A DNA stretch of 64,000 nucleotides from Planococcus sp. MER TA 32b. GTDB lineage: Bacteria > Bacillota > Bacilli > Bacillales_A > Planococcaceae. The position numbers were made by a program, and so were the translations under genes. Below, piece by piece: positions 42,792 to 52,138 of this stretch (the stretch's first letter is position 1; each line of letters opens with the position of its first letter). Below the pieces are notes generated by a model, which did no database searches, was not told where the DNA came from, and worked only from the letters and a program-made list of their open reading frames with translations. The stretch lies in the NCBI GenBank assembly GCA_023715185.1, contig JAMCAN010000001.1, positions 806,001 to 870,000 on the forward strand, read 5' to 3'.

Positions 42792-42828
42792 AAAAAGAAA
42801 AAACCGCCGGAAAAACCTTCCCGGCGGT
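42792..42828 (-). terminator. Intrinsic terminator of the MMPL transporter gene
   Basis: On the minus strand ACCGCCGG/CCGGCGGT (42803-42810 and 42821-42828) is followed by a T-run (the A-run at 42792-42802). It is 11 bp from the MMPL stop. Confidence 0.85.
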
Positions 42829-42839
42829 CTGAAATATCA

Positions 42840-45155
42840 TCAAATCGTATTTTCTTCAGTATTCTTCACTCTGATTTTCTCTTCTTTATCCAACTTCTGC
42901 AGCAGCTTTTCTCCTTCGATGTCCAGATCCGGGAGAATCTTGTCGAGCCACTTCGGCAGGTACCAGATTTTGTCGCCGAACATGGACATGACGGCCGGAA
43001 CGAAGATCATGCGGATCAGGAAGGCATCGACGAGGATACCGAATGCCAGGGCGAAGCCGATTTGCTTGATCATGATGTCATCCGTGAAGATGAATCCGGA
43101 GAATACGGAGACCATGATCAGGGCAGCGGCGACGACGACTTTGCTGGCGGTTTTGTAGCCGGTGACGATGGCGTTGTCGCCTTTTTCACCGTGGATATAG
43201 GCTTCGCGCATGGATGATACAAGGAATACCTGGTAATCCATGGCGAGGCCGTAAAGGATACCGGTAACCATGATCGGGATGAAGCTCAGTAACGGACCGC
43301 CTGTATCAATGCCGAACATCGAACCCAGCCAGCCCCATTGGAACACGGCCGTTGTTGCGCCGAATGTCGCCATGATGCTCAACAGGAAGCCGGCAGTCGC
43401 TTTGATCGGGATGAGGATCGAGCGAAATACCACTAATAAAATCAGCAGTGACAGCACGACGATGATCGCGATATAAATAGGGAACACTTCAGACAATTTC
43501 TCCGAGATGTCGATGTTGATCGCGGTCATGCCGGTTACGCCGATTTCAGCGTTAGTGCTTTCCGTGACAGCCGCGTCTGTACGCAGACTTTCAACCAATT
43601 CTTTCGTCGCTTCATCCGTTGGTCCGTTTTCCGGAATAATCGAGATGATGGCGATTGTACCGTCTTCGTTGAATCCGCCTGGCGATACTTCCGCTATGCC
43701 GTCAAGCTGTGAAATATTGGACAGCAGCTGGAAATATTCCTGCGGATCGACAGCGGCGTCGTCTTGATCTTTTGCGACGACGAGGAGCGGGCCGTTATAG
43801 CCTTCGCCGAAACTGTCAGCGATGACATCATAACTTTGTCTCGTCGGTGTGTCTTTATTGGCGCTGGCGCCGGACGGCATGCCGAGATTCATCTGTGCGA
43901 CCGGAACCGCTAATGTGCCGAGAACCGCGATGACGAGCAGGACCGCGACCCATTTCGCTTTCAGAAGGCCGGTGATCCACCCTTGTGCAAAGCTTGGTTT
44001 GGAAGCTGTTGCAGCTTGTTGTTTATTTCTTGTTTTATTCGAAACGATGCGTTCGCCGATCAAGCCCAGTAATGCAGGCAGAAGGGTCAATGCGACGAGT
44101 ACGTCGATGAACACGGTCAGCGCGGCGACGAGCGCCATGCTGCTCAGGAATCCGATGCCGATGACGAGCAATCCGCTGAGCGCGATGATGACCGTCAGGC
44201 CGGCGAAGAAGACGGCGCTTCCTGCTGTGCCTGTTGCCCGGGCTGCCGCTTCTTTAGCCGGCAATTTTTGTGAAATGATCAGATTGCGCTGGCGGTTGAC
44301 GATGAACAGCGCATAGTCGATGCCGACTGCGAGGCCGATCATCAACGCAAGCACCGGTGTCAGAGAGTTGATCTCGAACAGGTTCGACAAGGCGAATGTA
44401 CCACCGACACCTACACCGACGCCGATCAAGGCGACAACAAGCGGCAAACCGGCAGCGATAAGCGATCCGAGTGTGACGACGAGGATGACGCCGGCGATTG
44501 CGAGTCCGATGATTTCATGCGTGCCGCCGATCGGAATATCGACGCCTTGCAGCGTGCCTGTCGGGATGACAGTGATGGAAGAGCCGTCTTCAGCGATGGC
44601 TGCGGCATCAGCGAGTTCTTCGCGTTCGCTTTCACTCAGGTCTTCCGCTGTTTTAGTAAGTTGAAACTGGAATAACGCGACTGAACCGTCTTCCGAAATC
44701 TGGACGCCGGGAACTGGCATATCCTGGATCACTAACGGACGGTGAGCAATTTCAGTTGTCTGCAGCTGGCTCAGCATGCCTTGCATTTCTTGCATCTGGG
44801 CCATTGCTTCCGGATCCTGCATCATATCCATCGGATTCACGACGTGACCCAATTCATAAATCTCGTTTACGGCCATTGCAAGAGCCTGCGCGTTCGCGGG
44901 ATCGTCAATGGCTCCGCCTTCAGGTATTTCAAAAAGGTAACTTCCCTGGCCACCGGACGCTGCCGGGTATTCCTCCGCCAGCTCATCAAGCACGTCCTGT
45001 GCGGCGGTTCCGTCAATTCTTGTTTCACTGCTTGTGCTCACGTCATTCGTTACGATGGCGGTGATGATGACCCCTAAGATGAGCAGCCATCCGGCAATGA
45101 AAAGCCAGGGCTTGCTGTATGCTGTTTTTCCTATGCTGTAAAAAAATCTCGACAC
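42840..45155 (-). CDS. MMPL-family RND transporter
   Basis: 771 residues with about twelve transmembrane helices in two repeats, each with a large outside domain (about 35-190 and 430-560). The proton-relay motifs are visible as GLAVGIDYALFIVNRQR in the first half and YGLAMDYQVFLVSSMRE in the second. The family exports lipids, glycolipids or drugs and includes YdfJ/YdgH of Bacillus. GTG start with GGAG 8 bp before. The TetR-type gene 36 bp upstream on the same strand is its likely local regulator. Confidence 0.92.
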   Translation of the reverse strand: MSRFFYSIGKTAYSKPWLFIAGWLLILGVIITAIVTNDVSTSSETRIDGTAAQDVLDELAEEYPAASGGQGSYLFEIPEGGAIDDPANAQALAMAVNEIYELGHVVNPMDMMQDPEAMAQMQEMQGMLSQLQTTEIAHRPLVIQDMPVPGVQISEDGSVALFQFQLTKTAEDLSESEREELADAAAIAEDGSSITVIPTGTLQGVDIPIGGTHEIIGLAIAGVILVVTLGSLIAAGLPLVVALIGVGVGVGGTFALSNLFEINSLTPVLALMIGLAVGIDYALFIVNRQRNLIISQKLPAKEAAARATGTAGSAVFFAGLTVIIALSGLLVIGIGFLSSMALVAALTVFIDVLVALTLLPALLGLIGERIVSNKTRNKQQAATASKPSFAQGWITGLLKAKWVAVLLVIAVLGTLAVPVAQMNLGMPSGASANKDTPTRQSYDVIADSFGEGYNGPLLVVAKDQDDAAVDPQEYFQLLSNISQLDGIAEVSPGGFNEDGTIAIISIIPENGPTDEATKELVESLRTDAAVTESTNAEIGVTGMTAINIDISEKLSEVFPIYIAIIVVLSLLILLVVFRSILIPIKATAGFLLSIMATFGATTAVFQWGWLGSMFGIDTGGPLLSFIPIMVTGILYGLAMDYQVFLVSSMREAYIHGEKGDNAIVTGYKTASKVVVAAALIMVSVFSGFIFTDDIMIKQIGFALAFGILVDAFLIRMIFVPAVMSMFGDKIWYLPKWLDKILPDLDIEGEKLLQKLDKEEKIRVKNTEENTI

Positions 45156-45191
45156 GTGTGCAACTCCATTCTATGGTTGTTTTAATTTTGT

Positions 45192-45794
45192 TCAGCTGAA
45201 TCCTTTTCGCAAATGAGCAAATACGGTGTCCATGTATTGATTGAACTCATTACCTGTTTCTTCATCTTCCGGCAAATGCACGTCGAAGCTTTCATCAAGG
45301 ACCGGCAAAATCGCTCCGAACACCGCACCGATCAGAATATGATAATATTCCTTCGGATAAGCGTCTCCGTATTCTTCACTGATGCCGCGGCCTGCAAAAT
45401 CCTGCATTTCCATTAATGCGCCGGTCACATACAGCCTGAGCGCTGGATACTCCCGGGACAATGAAATCAGCCCTTTCAGCCGTTTCAGTTTGTTGATTGT
45501 GAAACTGCGGCGGATGTAGATCTCAATGGTACTTAATGGTGTATGTTCTTTTGTGGAAAATGCATAATGTTCATCCGACTCCAGATAATCCTCCAGATGC
45601 AAGGAGTTTGCTATCGCTTCTTCCTTGCAGGAAAAATAATTGGCGAATGTACGCCGCGAATAGCCGGCCTTCGTCACAATATCTTCCACTACAAACCCGT
45701 CGGCTCCGCGCTCGGCCGCAAGTTCAAATGCAGCCTCGGCCAACGCCTTCCGTGTTGCCAGTTTCTTCTTATCACGCAAACTGCTTTCTGCCAT
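45192..45794 (-). CDS. TetR/AcrR-family transcription regulator
   Basis: About 200 residues. The N-terminal TetR helix-turn-helix runs from KKLATRKALAEAAFELAAER through VEDIVTKAGYSRRTFANYFS (residues about 10-50), followed by a helical ligand domain. The ATG at 45794 has GAGGTGAAGAA before it; an upstream in-frame start has no site. A palindromic TAACGTTA (45813-45820) just upstream could be its operator. It is co-directional with the MMPL exporter and probably represses it until the exported compound binds. Confidence 0.9.
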   Translation of the reverse strand: MAESSLRDKKKLATRKALAEAAFELAAERGADGFVVEDIVTKAGYSRRTFANYFSCKEEAIANSLHLEDYLESDEHYAFSTKEHTPLSTIEIYIRRSFTINKLKRLKGLISLSREYPALRLYVTGALMEMQDFAGRGISEEYGDAYPKEYYHILIGAVFGAILPVLDESFDVHLPEDEETGNEFNQYMDTVFAHLRKGFS

Positions 45795-46015
45795 TTCTTC
45801 ACCTCGTTTATGTAACGTTAAAGTTATATCATAAAAATGCACAAAGGGCAATTTTTCTCTTTGGGCAATTTTAACGTCTTAAAATCGTGTCATTTTAAAT
45901 ATTATTACAGGAACATCTCATTTATTACTATTTTGATAAAATGCCTATTTTTATGAACAGACACGATATAATGAATTTCGTTGAAGAAATAAATTTTATG
46001 GCAAGGGAGACAACT

Positions 46016-47056
46016 ATGACTGACAAACAGAATTTCCATTTGAAAAAACTGGGTTTCATTCTTACCGCAGCTTTGCTGTTCTTTATGTTAGCGGCATCGC
46101 CGTCTTCGGCCGCACCGTCTTTCTCGGATGTGTCGAAACATTATTGGGCGCATACGGAGATTACGGAACTGGCGGACAAAGGTATCATCAAAGGCCACAT
46201 GGATGGCACTTTCCGTCCGCATGATTCTGTGACGCGTGCGCAGAGCGCGATGATGATTGCGCGGGCGTTGGATATTTCTACGGCTAACCGCCCGAATCCG
46301 AATTTCAAGGATGTAACGCCAAAAACACCGGGCTATGCCGAAATCGCGGCGTTGGTTGATCTGGGAGTATTCTCAAAAGACGTGAATTTCAATCCGACAG
46401 AGCCGGCGACGCGCGCACAAGTTGCCAAGATTCTGGTGGAGGCGTTCGATCTGAAAGGATCGGGTTCAGGCATCAAGGCGTTTAAAGATGTCTCGTCGTC
46501 AAAATGGTACTACTCTTATGTAGATACACTGGTCCATAACGATATTACGACCGGCACATCGAAAACGGCATTCAGCCCGGATCGCAACGTCGACCGTGTG
46601 CAGATGGCCGTATTCATCTACCGCAGCCTGAATGCGGAAAGCCCGGCAACACCGGGAGTTCCGTCTGGAGAGGCGGCAATGATGACAGAAGTGCTGAATC
46701 TGGTCAATAAAGAAAGAGCGAAAGTCGGCGCTCCTGCGCTTAAGGCGCATAAAGCCTTGCAGGAAGCGGCAATTCTCAAATCGAAAGACATGGCAGACAA
46801 GAATTATTTCAGCCACCAATCCCCGACATACGGCAGTCCGTTTGATCTGATCAAATCCCGCGGCATTTCCTACACTGCGGCAGGCGAGAATATTGCAGCA
46901 GGACAAAGAAGCGCTGAGGCGGTTATGTCATCATGGATGGACAGCCCAGGCCACAAGGCGAATATCCTGAACGAGGATTACACGCATTTGGGTGTCGGAA
47001 TCTATAAAGGTGGTTCGTACGGGATTTACCATACGCAGCTGTTCATACGGCAGTAA
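46016..47056 (+). CDS. S-layer-homology / CAP-domain cell-wall protein
   Basis: 346 residues. A signal peptide (1 to about 34, hydrophobic TAALLFFMLAASPSSAA) is followed by three SLH domains (FSDVSKHYWAHTEITELADK about 37-85, FKDVTPKTPGYAEIAALVDL about 95-145, and FKDVSSSKWYYSYVDTL about 155-205). The C-terminal CAP/SCP domain is of the YkwD type (VLNLVNKERAKVGAPAL, YFSHQSPTYG, AGENIAAGQRS, WMDSPGHKANILN). SLH domains bind pyruvylated secondary wall polymer, which links it to the pyruvyltransferase genes of such bacteria. AAGGGAG lies 6 bp before the chosen ATG. Confidence 0.92.
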   Translation: MTDKQNFHLKKLGFILTAALLFFMLAASPSSAAPSFSDVSKHYWAHTEITELADKGIIKGHMDGTFRPHDSVTRAQSAMMIARALDISTANRPNPNFKDVTPKTPGYAEIAALVDLGVFSKDVNFNPTEPATRAQVAKILVEAFDLKGSGSGIKAFKDVSSSKWYYSYVDTLVHNDITTGTSKTAFSPDRNVDRVQMAVFIYRSLNAESPATPGVPSGEAAMMTEVLNLVNKERAKVGAPALKAHKALQEAAILKSKDMADKNYFSHQSPTYGSPFDLIKSRGISYTAAGENIAAGQRSAEAVMSSWMDSPGHKANILNEDYTHLGVGIYKGGSYGIYHTQLFIRQ

Positions 47057-47064
47057 GACAGGAG

Positions 47065-47094
47065 AAACCACTTCAGGGATGAGGTGGTTTTTTC
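47065..47094 (+). terminator. Intrinsic terminator after the SLH-CAP gene
   Basis: AAACCAC (47065-47071) and GTGGTTT (47084-47090) with a T-rich tail, directly after the stop codon. Confidence 0.8.
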
Positions 47095-47204
47095 TATTTT
47101 AGGTATGCCGGATGTTTATAGCCAGGCAGGAAGGGAATAAAGACGATAGAAATAGCTGATGCTAACTCAAGATAAGAGAAGTATTTCAATTTGGAGGTAA
47201 TCGT

Positions 47205-47342
47205 ATGAACAAGACAACTCAGGCAAAACACATGGACGAGCAGCAGATCATTTTCTGCAAGAGCCAGGAAGAGTTTGCGAAAACTTTAAAAGAAGTCGCG
47301 GCTGAAGAAAATGGATTTATGGAAGAATTGGGTGAAGAGTAA
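47205..47342 (+). CDS. Small hypothetical protein (45 aa)
   Basis: A short ORF behind a strong TTGGAGG site (about 8 bp) and followed within 12 bp by a clear terminator, so it is very likely a real one-gene unit. It encodes MNKTTQAKHMDEQQIIFCKS followed by QEEFAKTLKEVAAEENGFME and ELGEE: acidic, helical, one Cys, no membrane segment. I do not recognise the family. It may be a small regulator or a precursor peptide. Confidence 0.65.
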   Translation: MNKTTQAKHMDEQQIIFCKSQEEFAKTLKEVAAEENGFMEELGEE

Positions 47343-47353
47343 TAACGAAGCGA

Positions 47354-47380
47354 AGCAACTCCTATAGGGAGTGCTTTTTT
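47354..47380 (+). terminator. Intrinsic terminator of the 45-aa ORF
   Basis: AGCAACTCC (47354-47362) pairs with GGAGTGCT (47368-47375), and TTTTTT follows. Confidence 0.8.
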
Positions 47381-47569
47381 ATTTTCAGGGGAATTTTAAT
47401 AAGGCATGTCTTCATTTGCTGACGCGTTTTATTGGATTCCGTACCATTGGTGGAGTGATTCTTATCCGTTTCTAAATGGAAGAATTGATAAGTGAAACAA
47501 AATTCTGTCATTCCGGTTCCGGATATTGATATGATGATTGGAGTAAAAAGAGGCGATGGGGTGGAGACG

Positions 47570-48643
47570 ATGAAGAAGATACATAGCGATATTGTGCAGT
47601 TCCGGGGCAGCCATTACGATTTGGGATATTTGCACGGGCAATATTTGAAGGGTTCGATCACACTTGAAAACAGAAGGAAGCAATGGACGGCGAAGCGGCC
47701 GCGGTTTGAAATCGATGTGACTGAAACAATGGATGCGTTTCGGCGGTTTGCGCCTGGCGTGTGGGATGAGCTGACAGGCATGCAGGAAAGTCTGGAGCTG
47801 CCGATGGAAGAGGTGCTGCGTGATTACGGGGGCTACCGGATCGACGCGATGCCCTCAGGGTGTTCGATTGTTGTGGGCGATGATTTTCTGGTGCGCAATT
47901 ATGATTTCCACCCGCAGACTTATGAGGGACGCTATGTTTTATTTCAGCCGACGGATGGCCAGGGCTATGCGACAATCGGTCCGGCGCAGCGGATTACCGG
48001 CAGGATGGACGGCATGAACGAGAAGGGGCTGGCGATGGGCTATAATTTCACGCACCGCAAAAAGCCGGGGGACGGATTTGTCTGTTATACCATCGGCCGG
48101 ATCATTTTGGAGACGTGCGCAGATGTGGATGAAGCGGTGGCGCTGTTGATGGAGATTCCGCACCGCGGGTCGTTCAGTTATGTAATGAAGGACCGGTCGG
48201 GAAAAAGTGCGATAGTCGAGGCGAGTCCGCGCGCTGTCGATGTGCGGTCGGCGAATGTATGCACGAACCATTTCGAGATCCAGCAGGCGGAGAATCGCAA
48301 TTATTTGAAGGATTCTTATGAACGGCTGGAGGCAATGGCTGCTCGGCCTGATGATACGGCGGATGTGGCGCGGGCTTTCCGACTGTTGAATGACAGCGAT
48401 GGGGGAGTTTTCGCGAAGCAGTATAAGAGTTGGGCGGGGACGATCCATACGTCTGCTTATTTGCCGGAGAAGGGACAGGCGTGGTTTGCGCTGGGCGGCG
48501 ACCGGGAGCCGGTGGTGTTTGATTTTGACAGCTGGCTGGAAGGTGAAGAGTTGAGTGTGAAGAAAGTTGATGGCGAAGTGGATACGGATGTCGGATTTGG
48601 GCATCTGGATCGGCTTTATGGGAAGGTTGTGTCAAGGGGGTAG
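47570..48643 (+). CDS. C45-family peptidase / acyl-CoA:6-APA acyltransferase-like N-terminal nucleophile hydrolase
   Basis: About 357 residues. The start region KKIHSDIVQFRGSHYDLGYL and the segment RIDAMPSGCSIVVGDDFLVR with NYDFHP are typical of C45/linear amide C-N hydrolases, where the Cys in SGCS becomes the N-terminal nucleophile after self-cleavage. The later GMNEKGLAMGYNF and TNHFEIQQAENRN fit as well. The physiological substrate is unknown; relatives cleave amide bonds of acylated amino compounds. I chose the ATG at 47570 from the family N-terminus and GGGGTGG upstream. Earlier starts (47492) would add an unusual tail. Confidence 0.82.
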   Translation: MKKIHSDIVQFRGSHYDLGYLHGQYLKGSITLENRRKQWTAKRPRFEIDVTETMDAFRRFAPGVWDELTGMQESLELPMEEVLRDYGGYRIDAMPSGCSIVVGDDFLVRNYDFHPQTYEGRYVLFQPTDGQGYATIGPAQRITGRMDGMNEKGLAMGYNFTHRKKPGDGFVCYTIGRIILETCADVDEAVALLMEIPHRGSFSYVMKDRSGKSAIVEASPRAVDVRSANVCTNHFEIQQAENRNYLKDSYERLEAMAARPDDTADVARAFRLLNDSDGGVFAKQYKSWAGTIHTSAYLPEKGQAWFALGGDREPVVFDFDSWLEGEELSVKKVDGEVDTDVGFGHLDRLYGKVVSRG

Positions 48644-48695
48644 TGGATATTGGAGATGGTTAAAGATGTTTAGGTGGAAAAGTTGGATAAGGGAA

Positions 48696-48722
48696 GGCCC
48701 GTCATTTAATGGCGGGTCTTTA
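48696..48722 (+). terminator. Intrinsic terminator of the C45 hydrolase gene
   Basis: GGCCCGTCA pairs with TGGCGGGTC around a short A+T loop, followed by TTTATTTATA. Confidence 0.75.
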
Positions 48723-48902
48723 TTTATATTTTTGTGTTAGTAAAAAAAAGGGGTGTTCGGATTCTCTTCATTACGTTGAGATCGCATTTTTTTGCCCCTC
48801 ACCGCCTAGCGTTTGAGTTTTGGTTTAGGGCAGAATCAATATAAACATCTTTCTGCTTATGTATACCTGTTTTGCGACTCCATTTTAAGAAGCCAAGCAA
48901 AG

Positions 48903-49036
48903 ATATGGAGCAAAACAGCGAAGACTCCCAGGTGATTAAGCGAAGTGCTGAGATCCACTCGGGCGAAGTGGAACGAGCCCGAGTTAGCTCAGCGCGAGCC
49001 ACCAGGAAAGCGAAGCTGTTTTGTGGAATATCGGTT
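48903..49036 (+). repeat. Foldback repeat S, copy 1
   Basis: A 134-bp element with imperfect terminal inverted repeats GCAAAACAGC / GCTGTTTTGT and nested internal stems (CCAGGTG/CACCAGG, GCTGAG/CTCAGC, CTCGGGC/GCCCGAG). An inverted, roughly 90% identical copy lies at 57785-57919. It contains no credible gene. It fits a MITE-like or structured extragenic element. Confidence 0.75.
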
Positions 49037-49066
49037 TCTGAGCCTTCTCCTGCAACAATCAGCTCT

Positions 49067-50056
49067 TCAGCCTCTATATAGAGGGAAGAAGCCGCTGCTC
49101 CCGATGCCTCCGTTATTTCTTTTATATTCCACGAGTTCTTCGTAAGCTGCTTCATTTCTTACTTTTTTACCGACAAAGAAGTCAAGCGGCTCTGTTTTGG
49201 TGAAATTGCGTTTGAATCGGTCGAGGTGCACGTCTCCGCCGCCACCGCCCAGATGGAACATTTTCTTGTTGTTCTCGGCGCCCCAGCTGCAGGCTTCATA
49301 GATGATCAGGCTGTTTGCGGCTAGGTGATAGTATTCCGGGTCATTCGCCATCAAGTGATAATGTGCATGGTCGCCGTGATGGACCACCAGGCAGGACGAA
49401 ACGATTTTGCCTTCGTGGAGGGCGTTGATAAGAAATGAGTTGTCCTTTAACTGGCGGAACGAATCTTCAAGGAACTCTTTCGAGAATAGATAATACTCGT
49501 CCATATTCGTTTTCTTCGCAGTCAGCTCATACAAACGATGGAATTCGCCGATTGTGGAGCCTTCAAAATCGAATTCGATTTCCACATCATTTTTTTGCGC
49601 CCTGCGGACTTGCCTTCTGGTGGAAGACGAGAATTCGTCCATAAAGAAATCCTTTACAGCCAAATCGATGTAGATGGTGGTTCCCTGATTCCGCATTTCA
49701 TAGGCTTCCTTGAAATTCTCCGCATTCTTGATCCACGGGCTGAAGCGGATATATTCTGCGACGATTTTATTGTCATCACAATATTTTTGGAAGGCATCAT
49801 CGAACGCGGACTGCAGTTCGTCCAGCTTGTCTGGCATGCACTCCAGGATGACGGGGCCGCTGAACCCGTAAGGCGTGATTATGTCGTAATAGGTTTCGCC
49901 GTGCAAATCGATCGGGATTGTACGGAGGATGAATTGGTAATAGACATGGCCCCATCCATTTTTCAGTTCGAATACCCGCTGCTCACCGTCCTGTTCTTTG
50001 TCTTCATAGGATTTCCCCCATTCCGGCAGGAAATAGATATCGGGCAGATTCACCAT
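49067..50056 (-). CDS. FemAB/GNAT-family aminoacyl- or acyltransferase
   Basis: About 329 residues in two GNAT-like halves. Features include YDIITPYGFSGPVILE, STRRQVRRAQKNDVEIEFDF (the basic helix of FemX-like proteins), and YHLMANDPEYYHLAANSLII followed by FHLGGGGGDVHLDRFKRNF. It resembles the lipid II:glycine glycyltransferase/FemAB group, including members that work in polysaccharide loci. The start at 50056 has AGGGGAAG upstream. It diverges from the sugar transferase and DegT genes, and the three may act together on an amino-sugar-containing glycan. Confidence 0.8.
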   Translation of the reverse strand: MVNLPDIYFLPEWGKSYEDKEQDGEQRVFELKNGWGHVYYQFILRTIPIDLHGETYYDIITPYGFSGPVILECMPDKLDELQSAFDDAFQKYCDDNKIVAEYIRFSPWIKNAENFKEAYEMRNQGTTIYIDLAVKDFFMDEFSSSTRRQVRRAQKNDVEIEFDFEGSTIGEFHRLYELTAKKTNMDEYYLFSKEFLEDSFRQLKDNSFLINALHEGKIVSSCLVVHHGDHAHYHLMANDPEYYHLAANSLIIYEACSWGAENNKKMFHLGGGGGDVHLDRFKRNFTKTEPLDFFVGKKVRNEAAYEELVEYKRNNGGIGSSGFFPLYRG

Positions 50057-50264
50057 GCAGTCACTTCCCCTGGATAGATTGTTTAACGGAGCTGATATAC
50101 ATAAATAAAGCAATTCCATGAAATTATAACATACTTTGGACCTAGTATAACAGATTATTCAGATATCTTTTCAGTTGCGCAGAATACTATAGGATTTAAC
50201 TTCCTTTTAACCTGCCCTGGTTATTCTAAAGTAAATAATAATGGAATTTCTGAGGGGTGTGAAA

Positions 50265-50915
50265 ATGGATAGTTTCTACAGCGGGTATGTGAAGAGGCCG
50301 ATGGATATTGTGCTTTCGTTCAGCGCGCTTATTGTGTTCAGCCCTGTGTTTTTGATCGTGGCGGCGCTGGTGCGGCTGAAGCTGGGCAGCCCGGTTTTAT
50401 TCAGGCAGGAGCGGGCAGGGTTGAATGAAGAGATTTTTGAGATGTATAAATTCCGGTCAATGACGGATGAGAAGGATTCCGATGGGAATTTATTGGACGA
50501 CAGTGTCCGGTTGACTGAGTTTGGGCGGTTCCTGAGAGCATCATCTTTGGATGAACTTCCGGGGCTGTTCAATATCCTGAAAGGCGATATGTCGCTTATC
50601 GGGCCAAGGCCGCTCGTGAAAGAATACCTGCCTTATTATTCAAATGAAGAGCGGGTACGGCATTCGGTGAGACCCGGTTTATCCGGCCTGGCTCAGATTA
50701 ACGGCAGGAATTCAGTGCCATGGGAGGAGCGGTTTTATTTTGATATCCGATATGTTGAAAACATCAGTTTCAAAGCGGATCTGTCAATCATTTTCAAAAC
50801 CATTTCACTGGCGATCAAAAGAAGTGATATCGGAGAGCGCGGAACGGATGGGGTTGACGATTTTGATGTACACAGGAAAAAGATTATGGAACCCGGCCAG
50901 GAATATGAAGTTTAA
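50265..50915 (+). CDS. Undecaprenyl-phosphate sugar transferase (PglC/EpsL type)
   Basis: A 216-residue single-helix phosphoglycosyl transferase. It has KRPMDIVLSFSALIVFSPVF as the membrane segment, LGSPVLFRQERAGLNEEIFE, MYKFRSMTDEKD, SSLDELPGLFNILKGDMSLI, GPRPLVKEYLPYY and [13 protein letters not shown]. The PglC-like RQERAG wording suggests transfer of a (di-)amino-deoxy sugar phosphate. ATG at 50265 follows GAGGGG by 7 bp. The DegT-family gene overlaps its end region, so the pair may prime a glycan or glycolipid. Confidence 0.92.
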   Translation: MDSFYSGYVKRPMDIVLSFSALIVFSPVFLIVAALVRLKLGSPVLFRQERAGLNEEIFEMYKFRSMTDEKDSDGNLLDDSVRLTEFGRFLRASSLDELPGLFNILKGDMSLIGPRPLVKEYLPYYSNEERVRHSVRPGLSGLAQINGRNSVPWEERFYFDIRYVENISFKADLSIIFKTISLAIKRSDIGERGTDGVDDFDVHRKKIMEPGQEYEV

Positions 50916-50929
50916 TGGGAGGTGAGTCG

Positions 50930-51994
50930 ATGGAGATAGGCAGTGAGTTTTGGCTTGATATATTACCCGAACAGACTTCGGTGGAATTGCCCGGATACTT
51001 GAAGAGGTATGGGGATATCGCCTTGACAGCTTCAGGCTCGAGTGCGCTGACGCTCTTATTGCGGCAAATACAGCCGAAAAGCAAAACGGCTCTTTTGCCT
51101 GCCTATATTTGTGAATCCGTCATCGAACCGTTTCTGGAGGAAGGGTACGTTTGCCATTATTACGAAGTGGATGAAAACCTGATGCCGGATATCGAAAGTA
51201 TCAAGTCGCGTAAAGAGGTCGGGGTGTTTTTGCACCTGGGCTATTTCGGCTTTCCTGTGAACGCTAATTTGAGCGATGTCCTGGCAGCTTTTAAAAGGGA
51301 ATCGGTATTGATAATAGAAGACGTTACGCACAGTCTTTTTTCAAACTATGAACTTTCAAGGTTAAACGATTTCTACATCGGCAGCATCAGGAAATGGCTC
51401 GGTGTGCCCAGCGGCGGTTTTTTGGCTGCGTCAACTGGAAAGCTTGATGCTTCGCTGGAAGAGGATTTTGCTTTCGCCAATAAAAGATTAGCGGCTTTAT
51501 TGACCAAAGGGGAGTATATCAGAACTAAAAATATGGAGTTGAAAACCGCAGCTTTAAGAAAGATTTCTGAAGCGGAGCAATTATTGAAAGAGAATTTTTC
51601 TCCTTGGCAGATTGATGGGTTGTCCATGGAAATAATTTCGGCTTTGGATGCCGAAGAATTAAAGCAAAAGCGGAAAAGTAATTATCTGGCTTTGTACAGC
51701 GGGATACAAAATATTCAAGGAGTGAAACCTCTTTTCGCATTATCAGATGAACGTGTATGCCCGCTCTTCTTTCCGGTGATGATAAAGAAGGAAGAAAGGG
51801 GCAGGATAAGAGGCAGGCTTACTGAAGAGGGGATCTACTGTCCGATCCACTGGCCGCTGCCGCCGCAATTGGAAACTGAAAAATTGGGGACCACCAAGGC
51901 GGTTTTTGACGAGATCCTCTCGATCCCATGTGATCAACGGTACGGTGAAGATGATATGAAACGCATTGTGTCGGTGCTGGAGTCCATTTCCTGA
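50930..51994 (+). CDS. DegT/DnrJ/EryC1/StrS-type PLP-dependent protein
   Basis: About 354 residues with the fold-type-I aminotransferase pattern of the DegT family. It has ALTASGSSALTLLLRQIQP (cofactor phosphate), VLIIEDVTHSLFSNYELS (Asp for PLP N1), and IGSIRKWLGVPSGGFLA with the presumed Schiff-base Lys. The sequence is divergent, and the usual SF-x-x-x-K is SIRKW, so substrate and even aminotransferase activity are uncertain. ATG at 50930 follows GGGAGGTGA. Confidence 0.78.
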   Translation: MEIGSEFWLDILPEQTSVELPGYLKRYGDIALTASGSSALTLLLRQIQPKSKTALLPAYICESVIEPFLEEGYVCHYYEVDENLMPDIESIKSRKEVGVFLHLGYFGFPVNANLSDVLAAFKRESVLIIEDVTHSLFSNYELSRLNDFYIGSIRKWLGVPSGGFLAASTGKLDASLEEDFAFANKRLAALLTKGEYIRTKNMELKTAALRKISEAEQLLKENFSPWQIDGLSMEIISALDAEELKQKRKSNYLALYSGIQNIQGVKPLFALSDERVCPLFFPVMIKKEERGRIRGRLTEEGIYCPIHWPLPPQLETEKLGTTKAVFDEILSIPCDQRYGEDDMKRIVSVLESIS

Positions 51995-52094
51995 ATTCTT
52001 TTTAGCTTGATGTCTTGGTGTAAATGCCAGGATTCGCAAAGGATGGGAAGTATGGAAGAAGTTTTTACGGAGTAATAGATGTGAAGAAGAATGG

Positions 52095-52125
52095 AAAAAG
52101 GCCCGTCAGTGGATGACGGGCCTTT
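52095..52125. terminator. Bidirectional intrinsic terminator between convergent genes
   Basis: GGCCCGTCA (52100-52108) and TGACGGGCC (52114-52122) with A-run on the left and TTTGC on the right. It serves the DegT gene on the plus strand and ggt on the minus strand. Confidence 0.85.
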
Positions 52126-52138
52126 GCTGCGTCTCTAT

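Noticed and set aside
43270-45077. Several plus-strand ORFs of 70-155 codons opposite the MMPL gene
   Set aside because: They are opposite-strand shadows of a clearly conserved transporter and have low-complexity, atypical composition.
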